NCBI GenBank assembly: GCA_963795665.1
Contig: CAWCIP010000005.1
Span: 372,001-436,000 of the forward strand
Length of the DNA stretch: 64,000 nt
Reading direction: 5' to 3'
Source: DASUPK01 sp963795665
GTDB lineage: Bacteria > Actinomycetota > Thermoleophilia > Solirubrobacterales > 70-9
Shown one piece after another: positions 8,576 to 16,901 of the stretch. The position numbers were made by a program, and so were the translations under genes. The notes beneath the pieces were generated by a model, which was not told the origin of the DNA, did not search any database, and saw only the letters and a program-made list of their open reading frames with translations. Numbering within the stretch: position 1 is the stretch's first letter; each line of letters begins with the position of its first letter.

Positions 8576-8940
8576 TCTTTCGCGGCATCAACCGGCTGAT
8601 CGCCTGGAGCGGCAGGCGCGCCGCCGCCCGCAGCCGCTGGCTGGCTGAGCGCCTCTGGTTCATCGCGGCGATCGAGGTGGCATGGCTGGCGAATCGCCAC
8701 TGGCGGCGGCTCGAGCCCGACGAGCGGCGCAGGCTCCGTGAGCTGATCCGGAAGTCGCGGGGCCGCCCCTCGGGGCTAACGGCCAAGGAGCGCGAGGAGG
8801 CCGGGGAGCTGCTCCGCAAGCTCGACTTTGCCGAGTTCGGCGGCAGCGTCACCACGACGCTGCTTCCGTTCAGGCCCTTAGGGCGTCTGGTCGAGTTCGC
8901 GCTGGGCCGAGCTCACGTGCAGGAGCGCCCGCGACCGTAG
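8572..8940 (+). CDS. Hypothetical basic, helical protein
   Basis: A 122-residue protein whose start overlaps the esterase stop (ATGA), so it is probably co-translated with it. The N-terminal 60 residues are rich in Arg, Trp and Ala and look amphipathic; the middle (LEPDERRRLRELIRKSRGRP, then LTAKEREEAGELLRKL) is a pair of charged helices. No known domain is recognised. The last 71 bases overlap the convergent acetyltransferase gene, which is unusual and suggests that one of the two 3' ends is variable. Confidence 0.6.
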   Translation: MIFRGINRLIAWSGRRAAARSRWLAERLWFIAAIEVAWLANRHWRRLEPDERRRLRELIRKSRGRPSGLTAKEREEAGELLRKLDFAEFGGSVTTTLLPFRPLGRLVEFALGRAHVQERPRP

Positions 8941-9424
8941 CGCCGGCCGGGACGTCTCGGGTGACCACGGGATTGGCGCCGACGATCGCGTTGTCGCCGA
9001 TCGTCACGCCCTTCAGGATCGTCGCCTTCGCGCCAACCCAGACATTCCGCCCGATCCTGATCGGGGCCGTCTCGAACCCCCGTCCCGCCAGCGGTTCCTT
9101 GAACGAGCCCCCGGCGTGGTTGTTGTCGTGGATCGAGACGTACTCGGCGAAGACGCAGTTCGATCCGATCGAGACGCTCTCGTGCACGGCCAGGGTGCAG
9201 CCCGGCGAGAACCAGACACTCTCCCCGATCACCAGCTCGCCCTTGAAGCGGCCGTCGAAGTCGCTGACCAGGGTGAGATGCCTGCCGACGGTCACGCGCG
9301 CGTTGCGGTCGACCTCGAACCTCGAGCGCGGGCCGACGAAGAACGGCAGGCCCTCGAAATGCCGGCAGCGGAGGCGGAGCCGGATGAAGCGGAGCAGGGC
9401 GGCGACCTTCCGGGGTGTCGGCAT
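8870..9424 (-). CDS. Hexapeptide-repeat acyltransferase
   Basis: A 184-residue left-handed beta-helix acyltransferase of the maltose/galactoside O-acetyltransferase (LbH-XAT) type. Hexapeptide turns such as VTVGRHL, IGESVWF, VSIGSNC, IRIGRNVWVGAKATI and VTIGDNAIVGAN run through the second half. The catalytic His is expected in SIHDNNHAGG. Such enzymes acetylate sugars or polysaccharide precursors. The CDP-sugar genes just upstream on the same strand support a surface-sugar role. The C-terminus (PARTRPDALRA) is read across the convergent neighbour. Confidence 0.85.
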   Translation of the reverse strand: MPTPRKVAALLRFIRLRLRCRHFEGLPFFVGPRSRFEVDRNARVTVGRHLTLVSDFDGRFKGELVIGESVWFSPGCTLAVHESVSIGSNCVFAEYVSIHDNNHAGGSFKEPLAGRGFETAPIRIGRNVWVGAKATILKGVTIGDNAIVGANPVVTRDVPAGATVAGAPARELGPARTRPDALRA

Positions 9425-9481
9425 CCGCTCAGCCTAGCCGGGCTGCGGTGGCGCTCACCCGCGTGAATCGGCATTCACAGG

Positions 9482-10450
9482 TCAGAGGGCGGCGGGCCTG
9501 ACCTCGGGGTGCGCGCGGTACCACTCGAGGGTCCGGCCGAGCCCCTCCCGCAGGTCGACGCTCGGCTCCCAGCCGATCTCCGCGCGGATCTTGGCGGAGT
9601 CGAGGTACTGGCGCTCGATCTCCCCGCTCGGGTTCCCGGCGCCCCGGTAGTCGGCCTCGATCTCGCCCGGGCCCAGCTCGCAGATCGTCTCGACGATCTC
9701 GCGCATGGGGTGCGGCCGGCCCCACCCCGCGTTGAACGCCTCACCTCCCGACCGGCCGGCGGCCAGCGCCTCCGCGATCGCCAGGTAGGCGGAGGCGGCG
9801 TCTTCGACGTAGAGAAAGTCGCGCTCCGGTGAGCCGTCCGATCGGATCACGGGGCGGCGGCCGTCGAGCACGGCGGTGACCGTCTCGGGGATCAGCCGGG
9901 AGAAGTTGCGGTCGCCGCCGCCGTAGATGTTGGCCATGCGGGTGACGGCCACCGGCAGCCGGTGGGTGTGCCAGTAGCTGCGGGCGATCAGGTCGGTCGC
10001 CGCCTTCGAGACGTCGTAGGGGTAGATCGGCTGCAGTGCCGAGTCCTCGGTGTATGGAAGCCGGTCGTGGCTGCCGTAGGCCTTGTCGGAGGAGGCGACC
10101 ACCACGCCCTCGACACCGGCCTGGCGGCAGGCCTCGAGCACCATCCAGGTCCCTTGGATGTTGGCCTCGAAGGTGGGGACGGGGGATGCGTTCGCGTCCC
10201 CGACTATGGCCTGCGCCGCCAGGTGGAAGACCGTGTCGATCGAGTCCTCGCGGATCAGCGACAGGACGAGATCGCCGTCGCGCAGGTCGCCGGTGACGTC
10301 GTGGACCTCAGCCGCGATGCCCAGCAGCTCCAGCCCGCTCGGTTCCCTGCCGCCGCGATCGAGCGAGGTCACCTGTGCGCCCGAGTCGAGCAGCGACTTC
10401 GCGAGCCAGGAGCCGGCGAACCCCTTCGCCCCGGTGACCAGCGCCTTCAA
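9482..10450 (-). CDS. NDP-sugar 4,6-dehydratase/epimerase, CDP-glucose 4,6-dehydratase-like
   Basis: An extended SDR of 322 residues. It has the NAD motif VTGAKGFAGSWLA at the N-terminus, the VFHLAAQA segment, SSDKAYG and the catalytic pair YDVSK (Tyr-x3-Lys). SSDKAYG plus the preceding cytidylyltransferase gene point to CDP-glucose 4,6-dehydratase activity, giving CDP-4-keto-6-deoxyglucose. GDP-mannose dehydratase is the main alternative. The start overlaps the stop of the cytidylyltransferase gene (ATGA-type). The pathway makes 6-deoxy or dideoxy sugars for cell-surface glycans. Confidence 0.85.
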   Translation of the reverse strand: MKALVTGAKGFAGSWLAKSLLDSGAQVTSLDRGGREPSGLELLGIAAEVHDVTGDLRDGDLVLSLIREDSIDTVFHLAAQAIVGDANASPVPTFEANIQGTWMVLEACRQAGVEGVVVASSDKAYGSHDRLPYTEDSALQPIYPYDVSKAATDLIARSYWHTHRLPVAVTRMANIYGGGDRNFSRLIPETVTAVLDGRRPVIRSDGSPERDFLYVEDAASAYLAIAEALAAGRSGGEAFNAGWGRPHPMREIVETICELGPGEIEADYRGAGNPSGEIERQYLDSAKIRAEIGWEPSVDLREGLGRTLEWYRAHPEVRPAAL

Positions 10451-11166
10451 GTGGCCACCCGCCAGGGCGGCTCGCCGCTCTCCCAGAGGTCGTTGAGCAG
10501 GACGGCGTCCTTGTAGGTGTCCATGCAGTCCCAGAATCCCTCGTGCCGGAAGGCCCGCAGCTGCCCGTCGGCGGCAAGGCGCTCGAGCGGCTCCCGCTCG
10601 AGGACGCTGTCGTCGGCGAGATACTCGAAGAGCCCGGGCTGGAAGCAGAAGAAGCCGCCGTTGATCCAGCTGTCCACCCGTGGCTTCTCGTGGAAGCCGC
10701 GGACCAGACCGTCCTCGCCGAGATCCGCGACGCCGAACTGGAGCTCGGGGCGCACCACGGTCATCGTCGCGATGGCGCCGGCCCTGCGATGGAAGCCGTT
10801 CAGCGCGGCCAGGTCGATGTCAGCGACGCCGTCGGCATAGGTGACGGAGAACGGCTCCCCTCCGATTCGATCCTGGGCCGCCTTGATGCGGCCTCCGGTC
10901 GGCGTGTCCAGACCGGTGTCGATGCAGCTGACCTCGACCCCCTCGGGCCACGGTGTCCCTGCCACCCAGCCGGAGATCTGCTCGCCCTTGTACCCGGTGA
11001 GCAGCAGGAACCGCGAGAACCCCTGCTCGCTGTAGATCGAGATCACGTGCCAGAGGATCGGGCGGCCGCCGATCTCGACCAGCGCCTTCGGGATCGACTC
11101 GGTTCGCTCGCTCAGGCGGGTGCCCCGCCCCCCGCAGAGGATCACGACTGGGTCCAGCGTCGCCAA
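10447..11166 (-). CDS. Glucose-1-phosphate cytidylyltransferase-like nucleotidyltransferase
   Basis: A 239-residue nucleotidyltransferase with the signature VVILCGGRGTRLSERTESIP-KALVEIGG and the sugar-site block FWDCMDTYKDAVLLNDLW near the C-terminus, both typical of the RfbF family that makes CDP-glucose from CTP and glucose-1-phosphate. The product would feed the overlapping dehydratase. A second, longer paralog sits at 35633 in the polysaccharide island, so two CDP-sugar entry points exist in this stretch. Confidence 0.87.
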   Translation of the reverse strand: MATLDPVVILCGGRGTRLSERTESIPKALVEIGGRPILWHVISIYSEQGFSRFLLLTGYKGEQISGWVAGTPWPEGVEVSCIDTGLDTPTGGRIKAAQDRIGGEPFSVTYADGVADIDLAALNGFHRRAGAIATMTVVRPELQFGVADLGEDGLVRGFHEKPRVDSWINGGFFCFQPGLFEYLADDSVLEREPLERLAADGQLRAFRHEGFWDCMDTYKDAVLLNDLWESGEPPWRVAT

Positions 11167-11254
11167 GGCCGCACGGAGGCTAGTCCTCGACCGGATCGGA
11201 TGCGCGGCACCGAGGCCCCCTTTAGGTAGCGGTTGCGATAATTCGCGGCCGCCC

Positions 11255-11662
11255 GTGGATCAATCGCGCAAGCGCAAGATTCGACTGATCGTCGCCCTCT
11301 CGGCCGCCGTCCTGCTGGCCGCGGGCCTCGTCTACACGTCGTTCTCCGCGTCGACCGAGGCGAAGGAGCCATCGCAGCTCCTCCAGGCGGATCCAAACGG
11401 GACCTATGAGCTGACGGGCGACGTCGTCCCAGGGTCGATCCACCACTCGGGCGACCAGCTCGACTTCCGGATCTCCGACCGCGACGGGTCGCACCCGATC
11501 CCGGTCGCCTACACGGGGACGGTCCCCGATCCGTTCCGGGACGGGCGCGAGGTGATCGTCACGGGCAAGCTCCAGGAGGGCACCTTCGTCGGAGAGCGGG
11601 ACAGCCTGATCACGAAGTGCCCGTCGAAGTTCACCACCACGACGCCGGGGCAGTCCAGCTGA
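11255..11662 (+). CDS. ccmE: Cytochrome c maturation heme chaperone CcmE, variant heme-binding site
   Basis: A 135-residue membrane-anchored OB-fold heme chaperone. One N-terminal helix (LIVALSAAVLLAAGLVY) is followed by the CcmE beta-barrel (TYELTGDVVPGSI, VAYTGTVPDPFRDGREVIV, GKLQEGTFVGERDSLITKC). Classical CcmE binds heme through His in HxxxY. Here the site reads CPSKF, a CxxxF version of the known CxxxY variant found in archaea and some bacteria. The start is the GTG before DQSRKRK; the frame extends upstream without coding character. It is followed by an overlapping ccmF. Confidence 0.88.
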   Translation: MDQSRKRKIRLIVALSAAVLLAAGLVYTSFSASTEAKEPSQLLQADPNGTYELTGDVVPGSIHHSGDQLDFRISDRDGSHPIPVAYTGTVPDPFRDGREVIVTGKLQEGTFVGERDSLITKCPSKFTTTTPGQSS

Positions 11663-13812
11663 CGATCTTCGGCTCCGCATTGCTGGCCGCCGCCCTGCTC
11701 TGCGCTCTCTACGCGGTGGGCGCCGCCGTCTACGGCGGCAGGACCGGCGACCGCCGCTGGGTCGAATCGTCCCGGCGCGCGGTCTACGCGATGGCGGGGC
11801 TGCTCACCACTGCGGTGGTGATCCTCGAGATCGCCTTCGTCCGCGACGACTTTCACTTCGCGCTGGTCGCAGACCACTCCTCGACGACCACGCCGACCTT
11901 CTACAAGCTGACCGCGATGTGGTCGAGCCAGGAGGGCTCGCTCCTGCTCTGGGCGTGGGTGCTCTCGCTGGCATCGAGCGGCGTGCTCTACATGACGCGC
12001 CGCCGCCACCGCGAGATCGTTCCATGGGCGACGGCGGTCCTGGCCGGGCTGGGCTCGTTCTTCATCGGGCTGATGATCTTCAAGGCCCAGCCGTTCGGCC
12101 ACCTCGACCCGGCCCCGGCGGAGGGCGTCGGCCTGACCCCCCTGCTGCGCAACCCGTACATGGCGGTGCACCCGCCGATGCTCTACTCGGGCTACGTGCT
12201 CTGGTCGATTCCCTTCGCCTTCTGCGTCGGGGCCCTGATCGCCCGCAAGCTCGACGCCAGCTGGATCCGCACGACCCGCAACTTCGCCCTGGTCGCCTGG
12301 ACGTTCCTCGGGATCGGGCTGCTGCTCGGCTCCCGCTGGTCCTACGAGGAGCTCGGCTGGGGCGGCTACTGGGGCTGGGACCCCGTCGAGAACGCCGCGC
12401 TGATGCCCTGGCTGATGGGCACGGCGTTCCTGCACTCGGTGATGGTCCAGGAGAAGCGCGGCATGCTGAAGGTCTGGAACGTCAGCCTGATCTCGGCGAC
12501 CTTCTGCCTCTGCCTGCTCGGCACGTTCCTGGTGCGCTCGGGAGTGCTGCAGTCGATCCACGCCTTCGGCGCCTCCACGGTCGGCGGTCCGCTCCTGGCG
12601 CTGATCGGCGTGACGGCGATCGGCGCGACCGTGTTGATCGTCACGCGCCTCGATCAGCTCAAGCCCGAGCGCCGGATCGAGTCGCTGCTCTCCCGGGAGT
12701 CGATCTTCTTCGTCAACAACCTGCTCCTGGTCGGGCTGGTGCTGGTGATCTTCTGGGGGACCTTCTTCCCGCTGATCTCGGAGTTCTTCACCGGCGACCG
12801 GCACTCGCTGGCGGCACCGTGGTTCGACCGCTACGTGACCCCGATCGGCGTCCTGCTCGTCCTCTTCACCGGGATCGGGCCGCTGTTCGCCTGGGGCCGG
12901 CTCAGCGGCGGCGCCGCGCGCCGGCTGCTGATCTGGCCGGGCATCGCGACCGCGGCGACGATCGCGGTGCTGTTGGCGGTGAGCGACGCCGGCAGGCATC
13001 TCTGGGCGCTGTTCGTCTTCGGCTTCGCCGCCTTCACCGTCGTCGCATTGCTGGGGGAGTTCTGGCGGGCCGGCTCCACGCGCCACGCCCTGACGGGCGA
13101 GGCGTACCCGCGGGCGCTCGCGACGGCCGTCGGTCGCAACCGCCGCCGCTACGGCGGCTACATCGTCCACGCCGGGATCGCGCTGACGCTGATCGGGATC
13201 GCCGCCTCCTCGAGCTTCCAGACCAACCGCGACCTGCGCCTCCAGGTCGGCCAGACCGCCAAGGTCGGCGACTACACGATCGCCTACCGGAAGCTGACGG
13301 CTGACCCCCAGAACGAGCGAATCGCCTTCGCGGCCCGGCTGGACGTCACCCGCGACGGCAAGCACTTCGCCACCCTCAATCCGGCGCGCAACTACTACCC
13401 GACCCAGGACCCGACCGCCGGGGCGATCGGCCGCTACTTCATGGGCGAGTCGACCAGCGAGGTCGGTCTGAAGACCGGAGCCGGGGGGGACCTCTGGACC
13501 GCCTTCCAGCCGGACCTCTCCTCGCTGAACCCGGCGATCATCCGCGGCAACCACGAGCTCGCCGGGCTTCCACCGAACGCCCAGGGGATCGCCATCCTGG
13601 CCCTCGCCCAGCATTACGCGCAGGCTCCGCCTCCGGCCAACTTCCGCGTGATCGTCAACCCGCTGGTGGGCTGGATCTGGATCGGCGCGCTGATCGCGGT
13701 CGCCGGAGCGGTGATGGCGGGCTGGCCCGCCCTCGAGTCCCGCCGCCGGCTGGAGGCGGCCTACCGGGCTCGACTGGGCAAGGAGCTGGGGACCGCGCAG
13801 CCGCGAGCCTAG
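11617..13812 (+). CDS. ccmF: Cytochrome c heme lyase CcmF
   Basis: A large polytopic membrane protein of the heme-handling family, ligating heme delivered by CcmE to apocytochrome c. It has about 15 hydrophobic segments and the WWD signature WGGYWGWDPVENAALMPWL between them, followed by a large periplasmic region near residues 540-690 and a last helix. The N-terminal coding signal fits best from TIFGSALLA. The GTG given here overlaps ccmE by 46 bases, but a CTG at 11659 overlapping the ccmE stop as CTGA fits the protein better. Forms a unit with ccmE. Confidence 0.92.
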   Translation: MPVEVHHHDAGAVQLTIFGSALLAAALLCALYAVGAAVYGGRTGDRRWVESSRRAVYAMAGLLTTAVVILEIAFVRDDFHFALVADHSSTTTPTFYKLTAMWSSQEGSLLLWAWVLSLASSGVLYMTRRRHREIVPWATAVLAGLGSFFIGLMIFKAQPFGHLDPAPAEGVGLTPLLRNPYMAVHPPMLYSGYVLWSIPFAFCVGALIARKLDASWIRTTRNFALVAWTFLGIGLLLGSRWSYEELGWGGYWGWDPVENAALMPWLMGTAFLHSVMVQEKRGMLKVWNVSLISATFCLCLLGTFLVRSGVLQSIHAFGASTVGGPLLALIGVTAIGATVLIVTRLDQLKPERRIESLLSRESIFFVNNLLLVGLVLVIFWGTFFPLISEFFTGDRHSLAAPWFDRYVTPIGVLLVLFTGIGPLFAWGRLSGGAARRLLIWPGIATAATIAVLLAVSDAGRHLWALFVFGFAAFTVVALLGEFWRAGSTRHALTGEAYPRALATAVGRNRRRYGGYIVHAGIALTLIGIAASSSFQTNRDLRLQVGQTAKVGDYTIAYRKLTADPQNERIAFAARLDVTRDGKHFATLNPARNYYPTQDPTAGAIGRYFMGESTSEVGLKTGAGGDLWTAFQPDLSSLNPAIIRGNHELAGLPPNAQGIAILALAQHYAQAPPPANFRVIVNPLVGWIWIGALIAVAGAVMAGWPALESRRRLEAAYRARLGKELGTAQPRA

Positions 13813-13837
13813 GCTCCACCTAGCCTGCCGTCACGCC

Positions 13838-14129
13838 ATGCTGGAGGTCCTGCTCGCAGTCGCCGTCGTCGTGCTGGTCGCCTGGTTCGTGACCGCGCCG
13901 CTGCGCGGGCGCCCCTCCGAGAGCGCCGAGGACCCGGCGAGGGCCGAGCTCGCCGACCTCGAGGCGCGCAAGGCGGCCAAGTACCGCCAGATCCGCGACG
14001 CCGAGGCCGACCGGGCGGCGGGCAAGCTGACCGAGGAGGACTTCAAGCGCCTGGATCGCGAGCTGCGCGGGGAGGCGGTTGACGATCCTGAAGAGGATCG
14101 ACCGCTTGCGTCCGCCGCAGCAACCCTGA
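13838..14129 (+). CDS. CcmI-like short membrane protein with one frameshift
   Basis: An N-terminal membrane helix (LEVLLAVAVVVLVAWFV) is followed by a charged helical stretch, LADLEARKAAKYRQIRDAEA then DRAAGKLTEEDFKRLDREL, which resembles the N-terminal part of CcmI-type proteins after ccmF. As written, the frame runs on into secG. Skipping one base in the G-rich run near 14070-14078 gives a short tail (LTILKRIDRLRPPQQP) and a stop at 14127-14129, just before secG. I take that as the true end, with either a base-call indel or a mutation. Probably an accessory subunit of heme ligation. Confidence 0.6.
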
Positions 14130-14147
14130 TCTCTACACTCCGGCCCC

Positions 14148-14372
14148 ATGGCAACCGTGCTCAGCGTGGTCGAGGTCGCGATCTCGGTGATCCTGATCTT
14201 CCTGGTGCTCCTGCACTCCGGCAAGGACGCCGGGCTCTCCGGCGCGTTCGGCATCGGCGGTGGCGGCAGCGCCTTCGGAGGCGGCTCGCTGGTCGAGCGG
14301 AACCTGACCCGGTGGACCATCTTCTTCGGCATCCTCTGGGCGCTGAACGCGATCGTCATCCTGAAGCTCTAG
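14148..14372 (+). CDS. secG: Preprotein translocase subunit SecG
   Basis: A 74-residue SecYEG subunit with two transmembrane helices separated by a Gly-rich loop. Helix 1 is VVEVAISVILIFLVLLHSGK; the loop has FGIGGGGSAFGGG; helix 2 is WTIFFGILWALNAIVI. This is the standard SecG layout (length 70-80). It stimulates protein export by flipping topology in the translocon. Nineteen bases separate it from the restored end of the CcmI-like gene. Confidence 0.93.
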   Translation: MATVLSVVEVAISVILIFLVLLHSGKDAGLSGAFGIGGGGSAFGGGSLVERNLTRWTIFFGILWALNAIVILKL

Positions 14373-14379
14373 GTATCGG

Positions 14380-15327
14380 ATGGTGCGGCTGCGTGCCGCA
14401 GCACTCGTGGTTCTGGCCCTGCCGGCGCTGGCCGGCTGCGGTGGAGGGAGCGGGGCGGAGGTCATGTCCGCTCTGCCCCCCGCGGGAGGCGGCGGCACTC
14501 TCAGCTATGCGCTGCCGAGCCTGCCCTCGACGCTCGATCCGCTGGCCGCCCAGAGCCGCGCCGCGCTCACCATCACGCGCCAGGTGTATGAGCCTCTGAT
14601 CGAGCGGCTCACGGGGCCCTACGGCCAGGCCACCCCTCAGGCCGGCCTCGCGCTGGCGGCGCGCCCTTCGCGCGACCGGACCACCTGGACGGTCACGCTC
14701 CGCTCGGGCGTGCGCTTTCAGGACGGCACGCCGTTCAACGCCGCGGCCGTTCTCGCCAACTCCAGGCGCTGGCAGACCGACCCAGCGGGCCGCAGCCTGC
14801 TGCCCCACCTCTTCGCCGTGGACGCGCCGCGACCCGACGAGGTCCGCTTCCTGCTCGACCAGCCGCTGCCCGACCTCGTGCCGCGGCTCTCCTCGCCGAG
14901 GCTCGCGATCGTCTCTCCCCGGGCCCTCGATCCGCAGAGCGGGCAGAATGCCCGGTTTCTCGCGGACGCGGCGGGATCCGGGACCGGCGCCTTCCAGCCG
15001 GGGCCGGCAGGTCCCGGCCGCATGACGCTGTCCCGCTTCGCGGGGTGGTGGGGGAGCGGAATGGGGCTGGGGCCGTCGCTGGACGGAGTGACGTTCGTGG
15101 TCGCCCACCAGCCCTCGCAGCGCCTCCGCCTCCTTCGGAACGGTGTGGTTCAGGTGGCCGATCCGCTCGGCCCCACGGAGCTCCGCGCCGCCAATGCCGA
15201 TCCGCTCCTCGAGACCGTCGGCGGGCCGGCCGGCGGCATCGGCCTGGAGGGATCGGTCCGGGGCATCGACTCGGCGGAGGAGGTCCCGGTCCTCTCCGGT
15301 GTCTGGCTCACCCGCCTGACCGGGTAG
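14380..15327 (+). CDS. Short solute-binding lipoprotein (SBP_bac_5, peptide/nickel type)
   Basis: A lipoprotein signal (LALPALAGC) precedes a family-5 extracytoplasmic binding domain: GGTLSYALPSLPSTLDPL, TWTVTLRSGVRFQDGTPFNA, and WWGSGMGLGP. Family members usually have about 500 residues; this one has 315 and lacks most of the second lobe's C-terminal part. No ABC permease or ATPase lies next to it. It may be an orphan binding protein or a shortened domain used for something other than import. Starts seven bases after secG. Confidence 0.8.
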   Translation: MVRLRAAALVVLALPALAGCGGGSGAEVMSALPPAGGGGTLSYALPSLPSTLDPLAAQSRAALTITRQVYEPLIERLTGPYGQATPQAGLALAARPSRDRTTWTVTLRSGVRFQDGTPFNAAAVLANSRRWQTDPAGRSLLPHLFAVDAPRPDEVRFLLDQPLPDLVPRLSSPRLAIVSPRALDPQSGQNARFLADAAGSGTGAFQPGPAGPGRMTLSRFAGWWGSGMGLGPSLDGVTFVVAHQPSQRLRLLRNGVVQVADPLGPTELRAANADPLLETVGGPAGGIGLEGSVRGIDSAEEVPVLSGVWLTRLTG

Positions 15328-15340
15328 CGTCAGGGACGCC

Positions 15341-16267
15341 ATGAAGATCGGCGTGCACCTGCCGCTGATGGAGTTCCGGGCCGAGGGCCAGTCGCCGGCG
15401 CGGGTGATGGGCGCCGTCGACGCGGCCCGGGAGTGTGGGCTGGCGGCGATCTCCGCCAACGATCACTTCGTCTTCTCGACGCCGTGGCTCGACGGCCTGA
15501 CTGCCCTGGCCGCGGCGATCGAGCGATCCGGAACGATGACCCTCGCGACGACGATCTCCCTGGCCGCGCTTCGCGGCCCGGTGGCGCTGGCGAAGACCTT
15601 CGCCGCGATCGACATCCTCTCGGAGGGCCGCCTGATCGCCGGCGTCGGGCCGGGATCGTCCGCGCACGACTTTGCCGCAGTAGGGGCGGACTTCGATCAG
15701 CGCTGGCCGCGCTTCGAGGAATCCGTGGTGGTTCTGCGTGCGCTGCTCAAGGGGGACGCACCGCCGTCGACAACCTACTTCGCCGTTCCCGAGGCGGAGC
15801 TGGCCCCGCGCCCATACCGCGCCGAGGGCGTCCCGCTGTGGATCGGGAGCTGGGGGTCGGCCGCCGGCCTTCGCCGCGTCGCCCGACTCGCAGACGGCTG
15901 GCTGGCGTCCGCCTACAACGCCACCCCGGAGGGGTTCGCCGCCGCCAAGGGGCTGCTGGAGAGGATGCTGAGCGAGCGCGGCCGTGATCCGTCGGGCTTC
16001 CCGAACGCCCTCGTCACGATGTGGACTTGGGTGACCGAAGACCGCGGTGAGGCGGACCGAACGTTCGAAGAGGTGCTCGCACCCCTGCTGAGGCGCGACC
16101 CGGACGAGCTTCGCGGCCAGCTCTGCGTGGGATCGCCCGAGCACTGCGCGAAGCTCCTCTCCCGATACGCGCGGGCGGGATGCGAGTGGGTCCAGCTCTG
16201 GCCGCTGGGGGAGGAGCGGCGTCAGATCGAGCTCTTTGCGGAGCGGGTGATCCCGCTGATCGAGTAA
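15341..16267 (+). CDS. LLM-class flavin/F420-dependent oxidoreductase
   Basis: A luciferase-like TIM-barrel oxidoreductase of 308 residues. It has the N-terminal strand MKIGVHLPL, EGRLIAGVGPGSSAHDF (flavin/F420 phosphate region), PLWIGSWGSAAGLRRVARLADGWLA (second cofactor segment) and a C-terminal region with the VGSPEHCAKLL segment. Actinobacterial members usually use coenzyme F420. The substrate is not predictable. Followed by a small monooxygenase gene with 24 bases between. Confidence 0.86.
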   Translation: MKIGVHLPLMEFRAEGQSPARVMGAVDAARECGLAAISANDHFVFSTPWLDGLTALAAAIERSGTMTLATTISLAALRGPVALAKTFAAIDILSEGRLIAGVGPGSSAHDFAAVGADFDQRWPRFEESVVVLRALLKGDAPPSTTYFAVPEAELAPRPYRAEGVPLWIGSWGSAAGLRRVARLADGWLASAYNATPEGFAAAKGLLERMLSERGRDPSGFPNALVTMWTWVTEDRGEADRTFEEVLAPLLRRDPDELRGQLCVGSPEHCAKLLSRYARAGCEWVQLWPLGEERRQIELFAERVIPLIE

Positions 16268-16291
16268 CAGCGCCACAAAGGAGGAGGTCAC

Positions 16292-16606
16292 GTGCTGCTG
16301 GTCATAGGTCGGGTGAAGTGCGGTCCATCGCAGCGGGATGAGCTGGTTGCCCTGTTCGAGCGGATGCAGGACGACTCCAGGCGGGAGGAGGGCTGTCTGC
16401 GATACGGCTTCTTCGCCGCGGTCGAGGACCCGCTCAGCTTCGTCGCGGTCGAGGAGTGGGCTGACCGGGAGGCGCTCGACCGCCACTTCGCGCAGCCCCA
16501 CCTCCACAGGTTCACAGGGGCGCTGCTCGAGCTGGTCTCGGACCAGCCGGAGGTCGCCATCCACGAGATCGCCCGCACCAGCCCGTTCCCGGGCCAGGCG
16601 GCCTAG
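16292..16606 (+). CDS. Antibiotic biosynthesis monooxygenase (ABM/YgiN-like)
   Basis: A 104-residue ferredoxin-like alpha+beta dimeric barrel. It begins MLLVIGRVKCGPSQRDELVA, has the characteristic DSRREEGCLRYGFF and FVAVEEWADREALDRHFAQP segments, and ends with a third strand (VAIHEIART). The GTG start has a strong ribosome binding site (GGAGGAGG). Such proteins act as cofactorless oxygenases on quinones or aromatic substrates, or as heme-degrading enzymes. Likely co-transcribed with the LLM oxidoreductase. Confidence 0.85.
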   Translation: MLLVIGRVKCGPSQRDELVALFERMQDDSRREEGCLRYGFFAAVEDPLSFVAVEEWADREALDRHFAQPHLHRFTGALLELVSDQPEVAIHEIARTSPFPGQAA

Positions 16607-16614
16607 AACGCAAA

Positions 16615-16636
16615 GAACCGGCACAGATGCCGGTTC
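16615..16636 (-). terminator. Hairpin terminator after tRNA-Leu
   Basis: Perfect inverted repeat GAACCGGC/GCCGGTTC around a six-base loop. It lies in the gap between the convergent monooxygenase gene and tRNA-Leu. On the minus strand it is followed by TTTG, so it fits best as the tRNA terminator; it could serve both directions. Confidence 0.65.
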
Positions 16637-16641
16637 TCGCA

Positions 16642-16727
<86 letters not shown>

Positions 16728-16836
16728 GAGGGTCGCCGATGATAGTGGCCGGGGGCGGAGTGCAGAGGCGGCCGGGGTAGGGAGAAGGTTCGGTCCAGAA
16801 CGCTGCTTGCAACCGTCCGCGGGCCGCGCTACTCTC

Positions 16837-16850
16837 CGAACATGTGTTCG
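16837..16850. promoter_or_regulatory. SOS box (LexA operator)
   Basis: The sequence CGAACATGTGTTCG is a perfect 14-base palindrome and matches the actinobacterial/Gram-positive SOS box form CGAAC-N4-GTTCG. It sits about 50 bases upstream of the lexA start, where LexA autoregulation is expected. No second copy was noticed in the window, though both strands were read only by eye. Confidence 0.88.
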
Positions 16851-16901
16851 CCCACCGCAAGCAGCCCCGCCGATGACGCGCGGCTGATCGAGGAGGACTA
16901 A

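Noticed and set aside
11509..13614. A 701-codon open frame antisense to ccmE/ccmF
   Set aside because: It is the reverse shadow of ccmF; composition is low-complexity Asp/Glu/Arg/His/Gln and there is no domain, while the plus-strand frame has the full CcmF motifs.
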